Shown here one piece after another: positions 53,936-63,106 of a stretch of 64,000 nucleotides of DNA. Made by a program: the position numbers and the translations under genes. The stretch spans positions 98,029 to 162,028 of the forward strand of contig NZ_WYDS01000004.1 in NCBI RefSeq assembly GCF_009914765.1, written 5' to 3'. The notes under the pieces are model-generated. The model saw only the letters and a program-made list of their open reading frames with translations. It was not told where the DNA came from and made no database searches. How positions within the stretch are numbered: position 1 is the first letter of the stretch; every line of letters starts with the position of its first letter. The DNA comes from Halodesulfovibrio sp. MK-HDV. GTDB taxonomy: Bacteria; Desulfobacterota; Desulfovibrionia; Desulfovibrionales; Desulfovibrionaceae.

Positions 53936-53965
53936 TGTGGCGGACTTGTTCCGCCACAATTTTTC
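53936..53965 (+). terminator. Attenuator-type terminator between binding protein and permease genes
   Basis: TGTGGCGGA / TCCGCCACA stem followed by ATTTTTC, ending three bases before the next ATG. Confidence 0.85.
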
Positions 53966-53967
53966 TT

Positions 53968-54843
53968 ATGCAGCAAAAACGATATAAACCTGTTCTCCTC
54001 GACTACATCCTGCTGGCACTTATTGGTGGCAGCATTCTCTACTTCTGCTGGCAGTTGGAAAACGAGCTGCAATATGAATGGAGCTGGGAAACCATTCCGC
54101 AATTTATTTTACGAAATAAAAACGGATCATGGGAACCTAACTTTTTACTTGAAGGCCTTTTTACCACAATCCGTCTGAGCATCTGGGCAACCCTTCTGGC
54201 CTCAGTAGTGGGAGTGGTGATGGGGCTTGCGCGGGTAAGTCAGAGCCACTTTGCGCGAATGCTTTCCCGCACCTACGTGGAAATTGTACGAAATATGCCG
54301 CCAATTGTGCTGATCTTTATTTCGTATTTCTTTTTGTCTGCTCAACTTACCCATTATTTGGCGCTGGATTCAGTTGTTCAGGATCTTCCACCGTGGCTGC
54401 ATTCAGTCATTTCGGTGCTGTTCAGTAAGCCGTCGCAGTTTACCCAGTTTGTTACAGGTGTAATAACTCTCGGCTTGTATGAAGGTGCCTACATTACAGA
54501 AATTGTTCGTGGCGGTGTAAACAGCGTACAGCGCGGACAGTGGGAAGCTTCAGCATCTTTAGGCTTTAATCGGTTTGATCAGCTTCGGCTCGTGGTATTG
54601 CCACAAGCGCTGAAAGTGATTGTCCCGCCGTTGGCAGGGCAGTTCATTTCAACGATTAAAGATTCAGCGATCTTGTCTGTAATTTCTATTCAGGAACTGA
54701 CATTTCAGGGGCTGGAACTCATGGCGTCGACCTATCTGGTCTTTGAAATATGGATTACCATTACCATGATGTATCTAGTGTTGACTCTTGGCTGTTCATT
54801 GCTTTCCCGTTGGGTTGAGCATACTTTGGAGTGGAAGAATTAA
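53968..54843 (+). CDS. Amino-acid ABC transporter permease, second subunit
   Basis: A 291-residue permease, partner of the one at 52.2 kb. EAA loop EASASLGFNRFDQLRLVVLP; core helix signature LEGLFTTIRLSIWATLLASVVG; TYVEIVRNMPPIVLIF. A long N-terminal periplasmic loop (ELQYEWSWETIPQFIL) follows the first helix. There is no ribosome site before the ATG because the attenuator hairpin and its T run occupy that space. Translation may depend on the hairpin or on an internal start. Confidence 0.92.
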   Translation: MQQKRYKPVLLDYILLALIGGSILYFCWQLENELQYEWSWETIPQFILRNKNGSWEPNFLLEGLFTTIRLSIWATLLASVVGVVMGLARVSQSHFARMLSRTYVEIVRNMPPIVLIFISYFFLSAQLTHYLALDSVVQDLPPWLHSVISVLFSKPSQFTQFVTGVITLGLYEGAYITEIVRGGVNSVQRGQWEASASLGFNRFDQLRLVVLPQALKVIVPPLAGQFISTIKDSAILSVISIQELTFQGLELMASTYLVFEIWITITMMYLVLTLGCSLLSRWVEHTLEWKN

Positions 54844-54881
54844 CGCTCGTTGGGTAATTATTTCTTTTGGTTGTGGTGTGT

Positions 54882-54955
54882 TTTTGTCTCCGACGGGGAA
54901 GGGCTCTGCCCCTCCACCCCGCAAGGGAGACTCTCCCTTGACCCGATTAGCGAAA
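54882..54955 (-). repeat. Dispersed repeat, family 2
   Basis: On the minus strand: GGGTCAAGGGAGAGTCTCCCTTGCGGGGTG, then a GGGGCAGAGCCC hairpin, CCCCGTCGGAGACAAA. Same plan as the copy at 42.12 kb. Confidence 0.82.
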
Positions 54956-55020
54956 AGTTATTGTTCGTGAACGTAATTACGGCTTAGTGCTATTTGTTTG
55001 GGTAATTGTCTGAAGCTTAA

Positions 55021-55057
55021 AAAAATCCGTCAGTCCTTTGAACTGACGGATTTTTTT
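55021..55057. terminator. Bidirectional terminator
   Basis: ATCCGTCAGT / ACTGACGGAT stem with A and T runs on both sides, between convergent permease and rhodanese genes. Confidence 0.92.
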
Positions 55058-55062
55058 GTATT

Positions 55063-55461
55063 TTATAGTAATTTGTAGAAGCGTTCCGGCGTCATGGCTC
55101 CAGCCAGTTGATCAAGTCGACCTTTAAGAGCCTTAATCTCATCATACCCTTGTGTGCGAAGATACGTATATGCCATGGAGGCTCGGAAACCAGAAAGGCA
55201 GAAGGTGATAATGAATTTATCGCGTGGCACTTCGCTCAGTCGATCCGGAAGTTCGTTCAACGGAATATGTTGTGCGAATGAAAACGTCAGTGTTTTCGCT
55301 TCTTCGTTTGTTCTGACATCTAGAAAAACGAAATGATCATGGTCAATAAACTTACTGGCTTCTTCAACGGTGATTCCGTATTCGCCTGCAACCAGAAAAG
55401 CTATGTCCATTTCGCGCAAAACTTCTGAGAGTTGAGGACAGGCATCGATGTGTTCTTGCAT
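55063..55461 (-). CDS. Rhodanese-like domain protein
   Basis: A 132-residue single-domain rhodanese. The active loop is CLSGFRA with the persulfide cysteine, preceded by FVFLDVRTNEEA. An N-terminal extension of about 25 residues precedes the fold. AGGAG lies before the ATG. It could move sulfane sulfur or act in a sulfur relay; the partner is not apparent from the neighbours. Confidence 0.9.
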   Translation of the reverse strand: MQEHIDACPQLSEVLREMDIAFLVAGEYGITVEEASKFIDHDHFVFLDVRTNEEAKTLTFSFAQHIPLNELPDRLSEVPRDKFIITFCLSGFRASMAYTYLRTQGYDEIKALKGRLDQLAGAMTPERFYKLL

Positions 55462-55596
55462 ATGACACTCCTAATATAATCAGAAACTCTTTTGTTTCGG
55501 GATATTGTTGAACAAGAGTATTGTAGAGTCAAGCCACAGCATGTAGGCTGACAGATACATTGTTGTTAACTTAAATTATTCGTAACAGGATACACT

Positions 55597-56916
55597 ATGG
55601 TTCGTTCTTTTTCCAAGAAGCAGATGTCTCCGATAATCCAGTTTGTAACCAGAGGTATGTGGCGTGTGGATTTAGACACTCTGCCAATGGTTCAACAATG
55701 GGGAGTCATTTTTTGCAGGCGGCTTTCTGTTATCTTTAATGGTTTTCTATTAGATAACTGTATGCTGCGTGCAACTGCACTTGCGTATACAACATTACTT
55801 TCCATAGTGCCGTTTCTTGCTGTTGTGTTTGCCATCTCGAAAGGGCTGGGAGTTCAGAACAGTGATACGTTACGTTATATACTGTTAAATGCATCTGCCG
55901 GTAACAATAAGGCTGTGGAGTTTCTTCTGGAATATGTGAACAACACAGATGTTACCACGCTTGGTGTTATTGGTGTTGCGACATTACTTTTCACCGTGAT
56001 TTCTTTGATGGGAAACATTGAGGCTGCGTTTAATACAATCTGGAGTGTTAAGCACGGCAGAACCATGTGGCGTAAATTTACAGATTTCTTTTCTATGGTT
56101 CTCATTGCCCCTGTTTTTCTTGGCGTCGCTGTCAGCCTTAGTGTGACAATGCAGCATGAATCAGTTGTTCAAGAACTTTTGAGTATTGATGCTGTGAATT
56201 ATGTATATATTCTACTGTTAAAATTGATACCGACCGTGATGATCTGGTGCCTGCTCTTCTTCGCGTATGCGTTTATTCCTAATCTCAAGGTTCAGAAAAG
56301 AAGCGCATTTGTCGGTGCTTTGATAGGCGTTGTTTTGTGGAAAGGGGTAGAGAGTATCTATCTTTCCTACTTAGTAGACGTGAATAAATACAATATGATT
56401 TACGGCAGTTTTGCCCAGCTTCCACTGTTCCTTATCTGGATATACATCAGCTGGCTGATTGTGTTGTTCGGTGTAGAGGTTTGCTACGCTATTCAATATG
56501 GCTCAACAGAAGAAGATAAAATGCTGGCCGGTAAAACGAGCTGCTATGAGAAAGCTATTCTTGCTACTGCCGTCATGGCAACTTTGGCAAAAACATATGG
56601 AGAGAATCAGGGCGCTGTGCGAGTTGATTCGTTGAGTGAAAAGCTAAAAATTTCGCAGCTGCTATTGGAAGATGTGCTTGGTCTACTAGAAGAGAAAGGT
56701 TTTGTTGCAAAATTAGATTCCGAAAATGCTACATATATTTTGGCACGACCAGCAACAACAACTTATGTTTCTGACGTTGTAACTGCCGTGGCGCAGTATC
56801 ATCCGGAGCGAGTGATGCAATATGCGATTCAAGGGCATTCAGATTCTGTCGCTATTGTGGAAACATTATATAAGCAACTTGCAAGCGGTAATGACTGTAC
56901 TCTTTCTGAATTGTAG
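55597..56916 (+). CDS. YihY/UPF0761 family inner-membrane protein
   Basis: A 439-residue protein. Six helices form the YihY domain (about 45-290), with ALAYTTLLSIVPFLAVVFA near the start and YGSFAQLPLFLIWIYISWL near the end. The C-terminal 140 residues are soluble with a winged-helix-like region (KLKISQLLLEDVLGLLEEKGF). Once called RNase BN, the family is not a nuclease; its function is unknown. A CAGGA site precedes the ATG. A shared terminator separates it from rlmN. Confidence 0.9.
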   Translation: MVRSFSKKQMSPIIQFVTRGMWRVDLDTLPMVQQWGVIFCRRLSVIFNGFLLDNCMLRATALAYTTLLSIVPFLAVVFAISKGLGVQNSDTLRYILLNASAGNNKAVEFLLEYVNNTDVTTLGVIGVATLLFTVISLMGNIEAAFNTIWSVKHGRTMWRKFTDFFSMVLIAPVFLGVAVSLSVTMQHESVVQELLSIDAVNYVYILLLKLIPTVMIWCLLFFAYAFIPNLKVQKRSAFVGALIGVVLWKGVESIYLSYLVDVNKYNMIYGSFAQLPLFLIWIYISWLIVLFGVEVCYAIQYGSTEEDKMLAGKTSCYEKAILATAVMATLAKTYGENQGAVRVDSLSEKLKISQLLLEDVLGLLEEKGFVAKLDSENATYILARPATTTYVSDVVTAVAQYHPERVMQYAIQGHSDSVAIVETLYKQLASGNDCTLSEL

Positions 56917-56960
56917 TTCGAGAATTTCTGCCAGCGAAATCAGTTAATAAAATAGAATAA

Positions 56961-56994
56961 AAAAAGCCCGGAGCGTTATGCTCCGGGCTTTTCT
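56961..56994. terminator. Bidirectional terminator
   Basis: AAAGCCCGGAGC / GCTCCGGGCTTT stem, GTTAT loop, A and T runs on both sides, between convergent YihY and rlmN genes. Confidence 0.93.
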
Positions 56995-56998
56995 GTTT

Positions 56999-58051
56999 TT
57001 AACATTCAGCGTCTTTTTTGTTCTGGTCAGCAACAAGCTGTCCACATGCTGCTTTAATATCCGCACCTTTTGATTGGCGGATAATGGCGGTTACGCCTTT
57101 GTCCCAGAGAATTTTCTGGAACTTGAGAACAGCCTCTTCAGACGGAGCTTTGTATGGATCGCCTTCTGCCGGATTGTAGACGATAAGGTTAAGCTTCGAT
57201 TTGGTCTGAGAAATAAGCTTATGCAACTCTCGTGCGTCTTCGACAGAATCGTTTACGCCGCCAAGCAGAAGATATTCATATGTAATGCGCTCACGGGTTT
57301 TGAGCGGGTAATTTTTAAGTGCATGCATCAAGTCGTTAAGTTCCCAGCGTGCTGCTTTCGGCATAATTTTAGCGCGTACTTCCTGATTCGGAGCGTGCAG
57401 AGACACTGCGAGGAAAGCAAGGCCGGATTCGCCGAGTTCGTTGAGTCCCTTCTGAATGCCACAGGTAGAGACAGTTACGCGGCGTGGAGAAAAAGCAAGG
57501 CCGAGAGTGCTGTGCATGGTGTTAAGCGACTTGAGCAGAGTCTCAAGGTTAAGGAGCGGTTCGCCCATGCCCATGAATACGATGTTGCGAAGGATTGGTC
57601 GTTCAGCAACGTCGTTAAGGGAATGGCGCGCAACGAGAATCTGACCGAGGATTTCGCTCTGGGTCATGTTGCGTTTAAAGCCCATTGTACCGGTAGAACA
57701 GAAGGTACAGGCCATTGCACACCCAACCTGACAGGAAAGACACTGGGAGTATCTTCCCTTGGAGCCGGGAATAAGTACGGTTTCCACAAGAGCACCGTCA
57801 TGCAGCTTAAGGAGAAACTTGATCGTACCGTCTTTGCTTGTCTGGGAGGTAACAACTTCCGGCCAGCGGATGTATGCTGCTTCGTGCAGGCGAGCGCGAA
57901 CAGTTTTTGAGATATTGGTCATCTCATCGAAAGATTGAACGTATTTATTCCACAACCATTGCCAAACTTGCTTGGTGCGGAATTTTTTTTCCCCGAGTTC
58001 TACGAGAAACTCTTCAAGTTCTTCATATGAGAGATCAAGAATATTAACCAT
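56999..58051 (-). CDS. rlmN: 23S rRNA / tRNA (adenine-C2)-methyltransferase RlmN
   Basis: Radical SAM enzyme that methylates A2503 of 23S rRNA and A37 of some tRNAs. The cluster motif is C111-x3-C115-x2-C118 (GCAMACTFCSTG); the second catalytic cysteine, which carries the methyl, is C336 in KAACGQL. MGMGEPLLN and VSTCGIQKGL are conserved. 350 residues. A GGGG-type ribosome site precedes the ATG. It is a single gene. Confidence 0.97.
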   Translation of the reverse strand: MVNILDLSYEELEEFLVELGEKKFRTKQVWQWLWNKYVQSFDEMTNISKTVRARLHEAAYIRWPEVVTSQTSKDGTIKFLLKLHDGALVETVLIPGSKGRYSQCLSCQVGCAMACTFCSTGTMGFKRNMTQSEILGQILVARHSLNDVAERPILRNIVFMGMGEPLLNLETLLKSLNTMHSTLGLAFSPRRVTVSTCGIQKGLNELGESGLAFLAVSLHAPNQEVRAKIMPKAARWELNDLMHALKNYPLKTRERITYEYLLLGGVNDSVEDARELHKLISQTKSKLNLIVYNPAEGDPYKAPSEEAVLKFQKILWDKGVTAIIRQSKGADIKAACGQLVADQNKKDAEC

Positions 58052-58319
58052 GACGGCCCCTTTTATCCGGTATTGTCTACCGGTGAATATGTGGATGAAC
58101 GCAGTGCGCCATCGCCACAGACTCTATATACATTAACGGTTCACCTGTGAAGAGGCTGCGGAAACCTTTGCAGAATACAGGGATGGTAAAGTTTGCCGTC
58201 TGTAAGCAGGTCAATAAGGTGGGTGTGAAATAACCTCTTAATTTTTAAAGGAAATAATGCTATGAGTAAGTGTCTTTATTGCACGAACAGAATTGTTTTA
58301 TCGCTATGGAGGGGGTGTT

Positions 58320-59312
58320 GTGAAACTAGCTAGCAACTGCATGGTTGCGATTGTAATTTTATTTTGCGCTACAACATTGAATGCTGCTGCAGGCGATATT
58401 CGTCAGGAACACGCAGCTTCGATGCGTAGTGTAGATATGGAGCTATATTCTTTTTACATGGCGCATAGTCAGGGTTTTGAGCTATGCGGTGCTACGTGTC
58501 CGGATATGGGTGAGGCATTTGAAAATGCTTCTAGTGTATTTGCCGCTCTGCTTGATGATGCTGTTTCTTCTATACGTGGAGAGCATCATGATGCTGTAAA
58601 TTTTCGACAATATGATGGTGTGTTGCTTCAATCCAGTAAGAGAACGTATTCGCTGACTGAAGGCTGTGCACCATGTTTTTCTTTGGTGGAAAAGGTGCAG
58701 ACATATGTTGAGAATGGCCTGCCGTCTACAGTGGCGCGTGCTGCATTGTTTCATACCGAAAAATATAAGTTGAATCCTGAACTTGAATTTACTGACGGTC
58801 TTGTTTCAGCCGCCCGTTATCAGTGGGTTGCGAGTGGCAAGAAAAGAACCTGCAAAATTTCTGTACCCAAAACATGGGGACAAGCTCCATCGAATGGAGA
58901 GAAGCAGTCTGTGGAATATCGAAGTGCCATGGGGAATGGCGTTCCGTTTTTTTCCATACAGTATGCTCGTGCAAAACGAGTGTATTCTGATGACGCAGTC
59001 ATGCATGAACTCCAGCGTCGTGTTTCTACAGATGTACTGACAGAACAGTTCGGTGCAATAGAAATTTTAGCGCAGGGCATCCAGCGACTCGGAAATACTC
59101 AAAGCATTTGGGTTATGTTCTCAGCGGATGGAAAAGGAAACAAGGGGGCGGGGTACTATTACAACTGGTATATGCTGGTTGATGGTACCGTGTTAATGTT
59201 TCAGTCAGGCGTAAGCGGTTCGGGTGAATCTCCGACCGTTCAACAGGAAGAATTGTTTCGAAAATATTATCAGACTCTGCGCGAAATAGCTGTATCGTCT
59301 GTAATTGGATAA
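58320..59312 (+). CDS. Exported protein of unknown function
   Basis: A 330-residue protein with a signal peptide (KLASNCMVAIVILFCATTLNAAAG). The mature part has four spaced cysteines (ELCGATCPD and GCAPCFS), suggesting two disulfides. The second half is beta-rich (KISVPKTWGQAP, VPFFSIQYARAKRVYSDD, YYYNWYMLVDGTVLMFQSG). A longer frame begins at 58293; GTG 58320 follows GGAGGGGG and starts the signal peptide directly. I recognise no family. It has its own terminator. Confidence 0.75.
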   Translation: MKLASNCMVAIVILFCATTLNAAAGDIRQEHAASMRSVDMELYSFYMAHSQGFELCGATCPDMGEAFENASSVFAALLDDAVSSIRGEHHDAVNFRQYDGVLLQSSKRTYSLTEGCAPCFSLVEKVQTYVENGLPSTVARAALFHTEKYKLNPELEFTDGLVSAARYQWVASGKKRTCKISVPKTWGQAPSNGEKQSVEYRSAMGNGVPFFSIQYARAKRVYSDDAVMHELQRRVSTDVLTEQFGAIEILAQGIQRLGNTQSIWVMFSADGKGNKGAGYYYNWYMLVDGTVLMFQSGVSGSGESPTVQQEELFRKYYQTLREIAVSSVIG

Positions 59313-59369
59313 ATGTTATGGATGAGCCCGTGGACTGTTTAGTTCGTTGTGGCTTAATTACAATAAGAA

Positions 59370-59406
59370 AAGTCCGACATCGTGTATGCGATGTCGGGCT
59401 TTTTTG
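59370..59406 (+). terminator. Terminator of the exported-protein gene
   Basis: AGTCCGACATCG / CGATGTCGGGCT stem (one G-U pair) followed by six T. Confidence 0.9.
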
Positions 59407-59439
59407 TGAACAAATAAATTTTACGGAAAGTTGTAGCTG

Positions 59440-60606
59440 CTACAACACACGCATAAAGATTTCAGCAACGTCTTCTCTGTTCAACGGAGCGACATGTCCA
59501 AGAGCACGGTACTCAAATGCACTTTCAACAAGGTACGGTACGTCTTCTTCGGTTACGCCCCACGCAGAAAGGCGTGATGGTGCACCCCATGCGGAAAATG
59601 CTGCACGGGTGGCATCAATGCCGCCTTGAATTGTTTCCTGTCCCCATACGGTTGATGCAAAGCGGTTGAAAATGTCCGGAGCCTTTGCGCAAACTTGTTG
59701 CATCCATGAAGGGAAAATGACGGCAAGTCCTTCTCCGTGCGGGATATGCGGGAAGCGTCCGCTAAGAGCATGCTCAAGCGCATGAGAGGTCCAGTCTCCG
59801 CCGGATAGGCCACAACCGGTAAGGCCGTTAAGGCTTAAGCAGGAAGCCCATGCAAGGTTGGCGCGTGCTTCGTAGTTTGAAGGATCGTGCCGCAGAGAAT
59901 GCAGGGAGTTGATAAGAGAAATGAGCAGCCCTTCACAAATGTTCAGGGTTGTTTCTTCGTTGAAGTAACCGGTGCGCTTGTCTGCAATGCGTCCGCGGAA
60001 ATAGTTTTCCATAACGTGAGTCATTGCATCAATGCCGCTACCAGCTGTGAGATTCCACGGAGTCTGTACCTGATAGAGGGGGTCGATTGCAGTGACTTTA
60101 GGAATCATGCAATGTCCGCCGAGGCTCCATTTTTTTTGTAACTGCTCGTTGGTGATAACGGCCTTCCCGTTCATTTCTGAACCGGTGCCGGACAGTGTAA
60201 CAACTGTGTAGACAGGTAAAGAGCGCTCTACGGTTTTGCGAGATTCAACGCGCTCCCAGTAGTCGTCGAGGTAGAAGCCTGCTGCAATGGCTTTTGCAGC
60301 ATCAATAACACTGCCGCCACCAATGCCGAGAACTGCACCTACACTAGCCTTACGGGCAATGTTTATGCCTGCTTCAACTTGCTCAAGTGAAGGGTTGGGT
60401 TTAATTCCCCAAAATTCTGTCCAATCCACGCCTGCTTCCTGTAACGAACGGGTCGCTGCTTCATAAGCACCGTTGTTACGTGCTGAGCCGCCACCCATAA
60501 CAAGAAGGACCGAAGACGCTTCTTTAACAATATGCCAGCCGATGAGATCGACAGCGTCTTGACCAAAAATTACCTGAGTAGGGGCACTATAAGTAAAAGC
60601 ATCCAT
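59440..60606 (-). CDS. Iron-containing alcohol dehydrogenase (YqhD/butanol-dehydrogenase type)
   Basis: A 388-residue group III dehydrogenase that interconverts aldehydes and alcohols with NAD(P)H. The nucleotide motif is GIGGGSVIDAAKAIAAG. Metal ligands are the Asp and His in GIDAMTHVMENYF, His in HALEHALSG and His in HIPHGEGLAVIFP. ATG 60606 has AGGTGA upstream; a GTG three codons earlier overlaps that site. It lies 190 bases after tupC on the same strand but with its own promoter space. Confidence 0.94.
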   Translation of the reverse strand: MDAFTYSAPTQVIFGQDAVDLIGWHIVKEASSVLLVMGGGSARNNGAYEAATRSLQEAGVDWTEFWGIKPNPSLEQVEAGINIARKASVGAVLGIGGGSVIDAAKAIAAGFYLDDYWERVESRKTVERSLPVYTVVTLSGTGSEMNGKAVITNEQLQKKWSLGGHCMIPKVTAIDPLYQVQTPWNLTAGSGIDAMTHVMENYFRGRIADKRTGYFNEETTLNICEGLLISLINSLHSLRHDPSNYEARANLAWASCLSLNGLTGCGLSGGDWTSHALEHALSGRFPHIPHGEGLAVIFPSWMQQVCAKAPDIFNRFASTVWGQETIQGGIDATRAAFSAWGAPSRLSAWGVTEEDVPYLVESAFEYRALGHVAPLNREDVAEIFMRVL

Positions 60607-60796
60607 GTTAATCACCTGATAAAAAAATGTTATTGCCCAGAATTATGCAATGTTGACTATAGCGAGTAACTGAGGTGACGACAAGTGTTGTGATGATGGA
60701 TTGCGTGAAAGGGTACAGGAGAATAGTGTTCCTACAGTATGTTAGAGTGGAAACATGTAGTTATGAAGTGAGAGCCGTGGTGGAGTGTTAGTGTTG

Positions 60797-61453
60797 CTAT
60801 CCTGAATGCGTGTACTCTATTTTTCCATTACGGATAAGTACAGTGCTGTCAGATACAGAAGCGAGCCATTCTCTGTCATGTGAAACAATAACGAGGCTTG
60901 TTTTATGTTCTGTTTTTGCACGTACTGCTGCATTTCGAATTCGCTCAGTGGATTCTTCGTCTAGAGAAGATGTAGGTTCGTCCATCAAAAGTACTCTCGG
61001 CTTTACCGCAAGACGGGCAGCAAGTGCAACGCGTTGTGCTTCTCCACCGGAAAGTTCAAACCAGTTACGGGTAAGAAATGTATCCGGTAAAAGGCCGACT
61101 TCTTCAAGTGCAGAAGCAGCAATGCCGGAAATATTGGTTATGCCGCGCACATGTAGGCCGTACTCAATATTCTCTTGTACGGTTCGTTTAAGAAGATATG
61201 GCTGTTGAGTGAGTAAAGTTACTTCGCGCCTGAGCGATGTGTCTGCGATAGATGCTTTGGCACCTTTGTACAGAATTGTTCCGCCATGTGGAGATTCCAG
61301 AAAAGCAAGCATGCGCATAAGAGTTGACTTACCGCCGCCGTTGGGACCGATTATACCTGTAATTGTTCCTGCTTCCAGTGTCAGGGAATCAATAGAGAGA
61401 ACAGTTCTGCCGCCGTAAATTTGGACGATGTTTGAAAGCTGATAAAGCGACAT
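60797..61453 (-). CDS. tupC: Tungstate ABC transporter ATP-binding protein
   Basis: A 218-residue ATPase that powers tungstate uptake. Walker A GPNGGGKST, Q-loop LLTQQPYLL, signature LSGGEAQRVALA, Walker B VLLMDEPTSSLD and switch His in IVSHDREW are all present. A much longer frame starts at 61606, but its first 51 codons overlap tupB and read as His- and Cys-rich noise. ATG 61453 lies two bases after the tupB stop and begins the family N-terminus, MSLYQLSNIVQIYG. Confidence 0.93.
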   Translation of the reverse strand: MSLYQLSNIVQIYGGRTVLSIDSLTLEAGTITGIIGPNGGGKSTLMRMLAFLESPHGGTILYKGAKASIADTSLRREVTLLTQQPYLLKRTVQENIEYGLHVRGITNISGIAASALEEVGLLPDTFLTRNWFELSGGEAQRVALAARLAVKPRVLLMDEPTSSLDEESTERIRNAAVRAKTEHKTSLVIVSHDREWLASVSDSTVLIRNGKIEYTHSG

Positions 61454-61455
61454 GA

Positions 61456-62151
61456 CTATTGCCCCGCGCGGCGTTTGAGTTTTGCGACACTGAAGTTCAC
61501 ACCGAAAGCTATGATGAGCAGAACCACACCAAGAGCAATGCCCATGGCGAACTCGCCTTTGCCTGTTTCTAAAGCAATCGCGGTGGTGATGGTGCGTGTG
61601 TGCCATTTAATGTTCCCGCCGACCATCATAGAAATACCAATTTCAGAGACTATGCGCCCGTAGGCTGCAACACCGGCAAGCATGAGATGATAGCGTGTTT
61701 CCCAAAGTGTCGCGCGAAGTACTTGGAACTTGTCCGCACCGAGTGTGAGCAGGGTTTCTTTCATGCCGGAATCTGCGTTTTCCACTGCATTTGCCACCAT
61801 TGCAACAACGATAGGCATACCGAGCATGACCTGACCGATAGCAATACCGGAAAGGGTAAAAAGTAGATCCAAGTCACCGAGTGGTCCTTGTCGTGAAACT
61901 AGGGAGTACACGAGCAGGCCAATAACAACGGTGGGGAAGGAGAGTAGGGTATCGGTAATCATCCGTAGGGTGTCACGTCCTCTAAAACGACAATACCCGA
62001 GCACAAAACCAAGCGGCGCACCGATCAGAATTGTGAAAAAAATCGAAAGTGATGAAACGCAGATCGTTATATAAACGGCAGACCAAGTTTCCGGATTGCC
62101 GTCGAAAAGAAGTTGAAAAGCCTTTAGCAGACCTTCATATATGAAACCCAT
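61456..62151 (-). CDS. tupB: Tungstate ABC transporter permease
   Basis: A 231-residue inner-membrane permease. Five or six helices with the MetI-like domain; the coupling loop has ETLLTLGADKFQVLRATLWE. ATG 62151 has AAGGAG seven bases upstream and is preferred to the one at 62190, which would lie in the terminator. It follows tupA across an attenuator hairpin and precedes tupC by two bases. Confidence 0.93.
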   Translation of the reverse strand: MGFIYEGLLKAFQLLFDGNPETWSAVYITICVSSLSIFFTILIGAPLGFVLGYCRFRGRDTLRMITDTLLSFPTVVIGLLVYSLVSRQGPLGDLDLLFTLSGIAIGQVMLGMPIVVAMVANAVENADSGMKETLLTLGADKFQVLRATLWETRYHLMLAGVAAYGRIVSEIGISMMVGGNIKWHTRTITTAIALETGKGEFAMGIALGVVLLIIAFGVNFSVAKLKRRAGQ

Positions 62152-62165
62152 GTAATCTCCTTGCC

Positions 62166-62193
62166 AAAAAAAAGGGGTGGCAAAAGCCACCCC
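62166..62193 (-). terminator. Attenuator terminator between tupA and tupB
   Basis: GGGGTGGC / GCCACCCC stem with a four-base loop and eight T on the minus strand. It would allow more binding protein than permease. Confidence 0.92.
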
Positions 62194-62220
62194 AGCAAAG
62201 TCTATGTATGCAAAAGCAAA

Positions 62221-63042
62221 TTACTTACCTGCGTTAGGTGTAAAGAGCTGTTTGCCGAGCAGACGGAATTCGCCGATTGCTTTCTGTGCTTTAGGGGAAG
62301 CCATCCATGCGATGAATTCGTTAGCAAGTTCTACTTTTGCTTTAGGGCAAACAGCAGGGTTGATAGCAATAGCACTGTACTGGTTGAAAAGTACTTTATC
62401 GCCTTCTACAACGATTTTCAACGATGTCTTGCCTTTGTTAACATCCATGTACTTGATCCATGTACCACGGTCAGTCATGGTGTAAGCACCTTTCTGTGCT
62501 GCTACGTTCAGAGTTTTGAGCATACCCTGACCAAGCTGCATGTACCAGTCTGCTTTATCTGGAACTGCCATACCGGCTGCTTTCCAGAGAGAAATTTCTT
62601 TTTTGTTGGTGCCGGAGTTGTCACCACGGGAAGCGAAAGGAGCTTTTGCAGCAGCAATAGCTTTCAGTGCTTTTTCAATAGGCATGCCTTTAACATGTGC
62701 AGGGTCAGCAGCAGGGCCTACAATAACAAAGTCGTTGTACATAAGCTGGGTACGGTCAACGCCGTGGCCATCTTTAACGAATTTTTTTTCTGCACCCGGA
62801 GCGTGTACAAGCAGTACGTCAACGTCGCAGTTACGGCCCATGGCAAGTGCTTTGCCTGTGCCGATGGCAGTCCAGCGAATATCAATGCCGGAATCTTTAG
62901 TGAATTCTGGCATGAGCTCATCAAGAAGGCCGGTGTTGTCAGTACTGGTGGTGGTAGCCATCATAAGTACTTTTTCCTGTGCCTGCGCCATTGCTGGTAC
63001 GAGCAGAGCCAATGCGAGAAGTAAGGCAGCAAATTTTTTCAT
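62221..63042 (-). CDS. tupA: Tungstate-binding periplasmic protein
   Basis: A 273-residue binding protein with a signal peptide (KKFAALLLALALLVPAMAQA). The oxyanion motif TTTSTDNTGLLD directly after it is the hallmark of TupA. Later conserved parts include SRGDNSGTNKKE and YTMTDRGTW. ATG 63042 with GGAG upstream starts the signal peptide; the longer frame from 63060 adds six residues. Tungsten is needed for formate dehydrogenase and aldehyde oxidoreductase in this group. Two matching inverted repeats lie just upstream. Confidence 0.95.
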   Translation of the reverse strand: MKKFAALLLALALLVPAMAQAQEKVLMMATTTSTDNTGLLDELMPEFTKDSGIDIRWTAIGTGKALAMGRNCDVDVLLVHAPGAEKKFVKDGHGVDRTQLMYNDFVIVGPAADPAHVKGMPIEKALKAIAAAKAPFASRGDNSGTNKKEISLWKAAGMAVPDKADWYMQLGQGMLKTLNVAAQKGAYTMTDRGTWIKYMDVNKGKTSLKIVVEGDKVLFNQYSAIAINPAVCPKAKVELANEFIAWMASPKAQKAIGEFRLLGKQLFTPNAGK

Positions 63043-63069
63043 TAAGAGCTCCATGGTCATTTTAAGTTA

Positions 63070-63095
63070 TTTTTAGTCCTGATTAGGAATAAAAA
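63070..63095. promoter_or_regulatory. Inverted repeat upstream of tupA (operator candidate 1)
   Basis: Eleven-bp arms with one mismatch: TTTTTAGTCCT / AGGAATAAAAA around GATT. A second copy in the opposite orientation is at 63107-63136. Confidence 0.55.
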
Positions 63096-63106
63096 GAGGT
63101 GTAACC

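Noticed and set aside
61454-61606. N-terminal extension of the tupC frame
   Set aside because: It overlaps tupB and gives a His/Cys-rich sequence unlike any ABC ATPase N-terminus.
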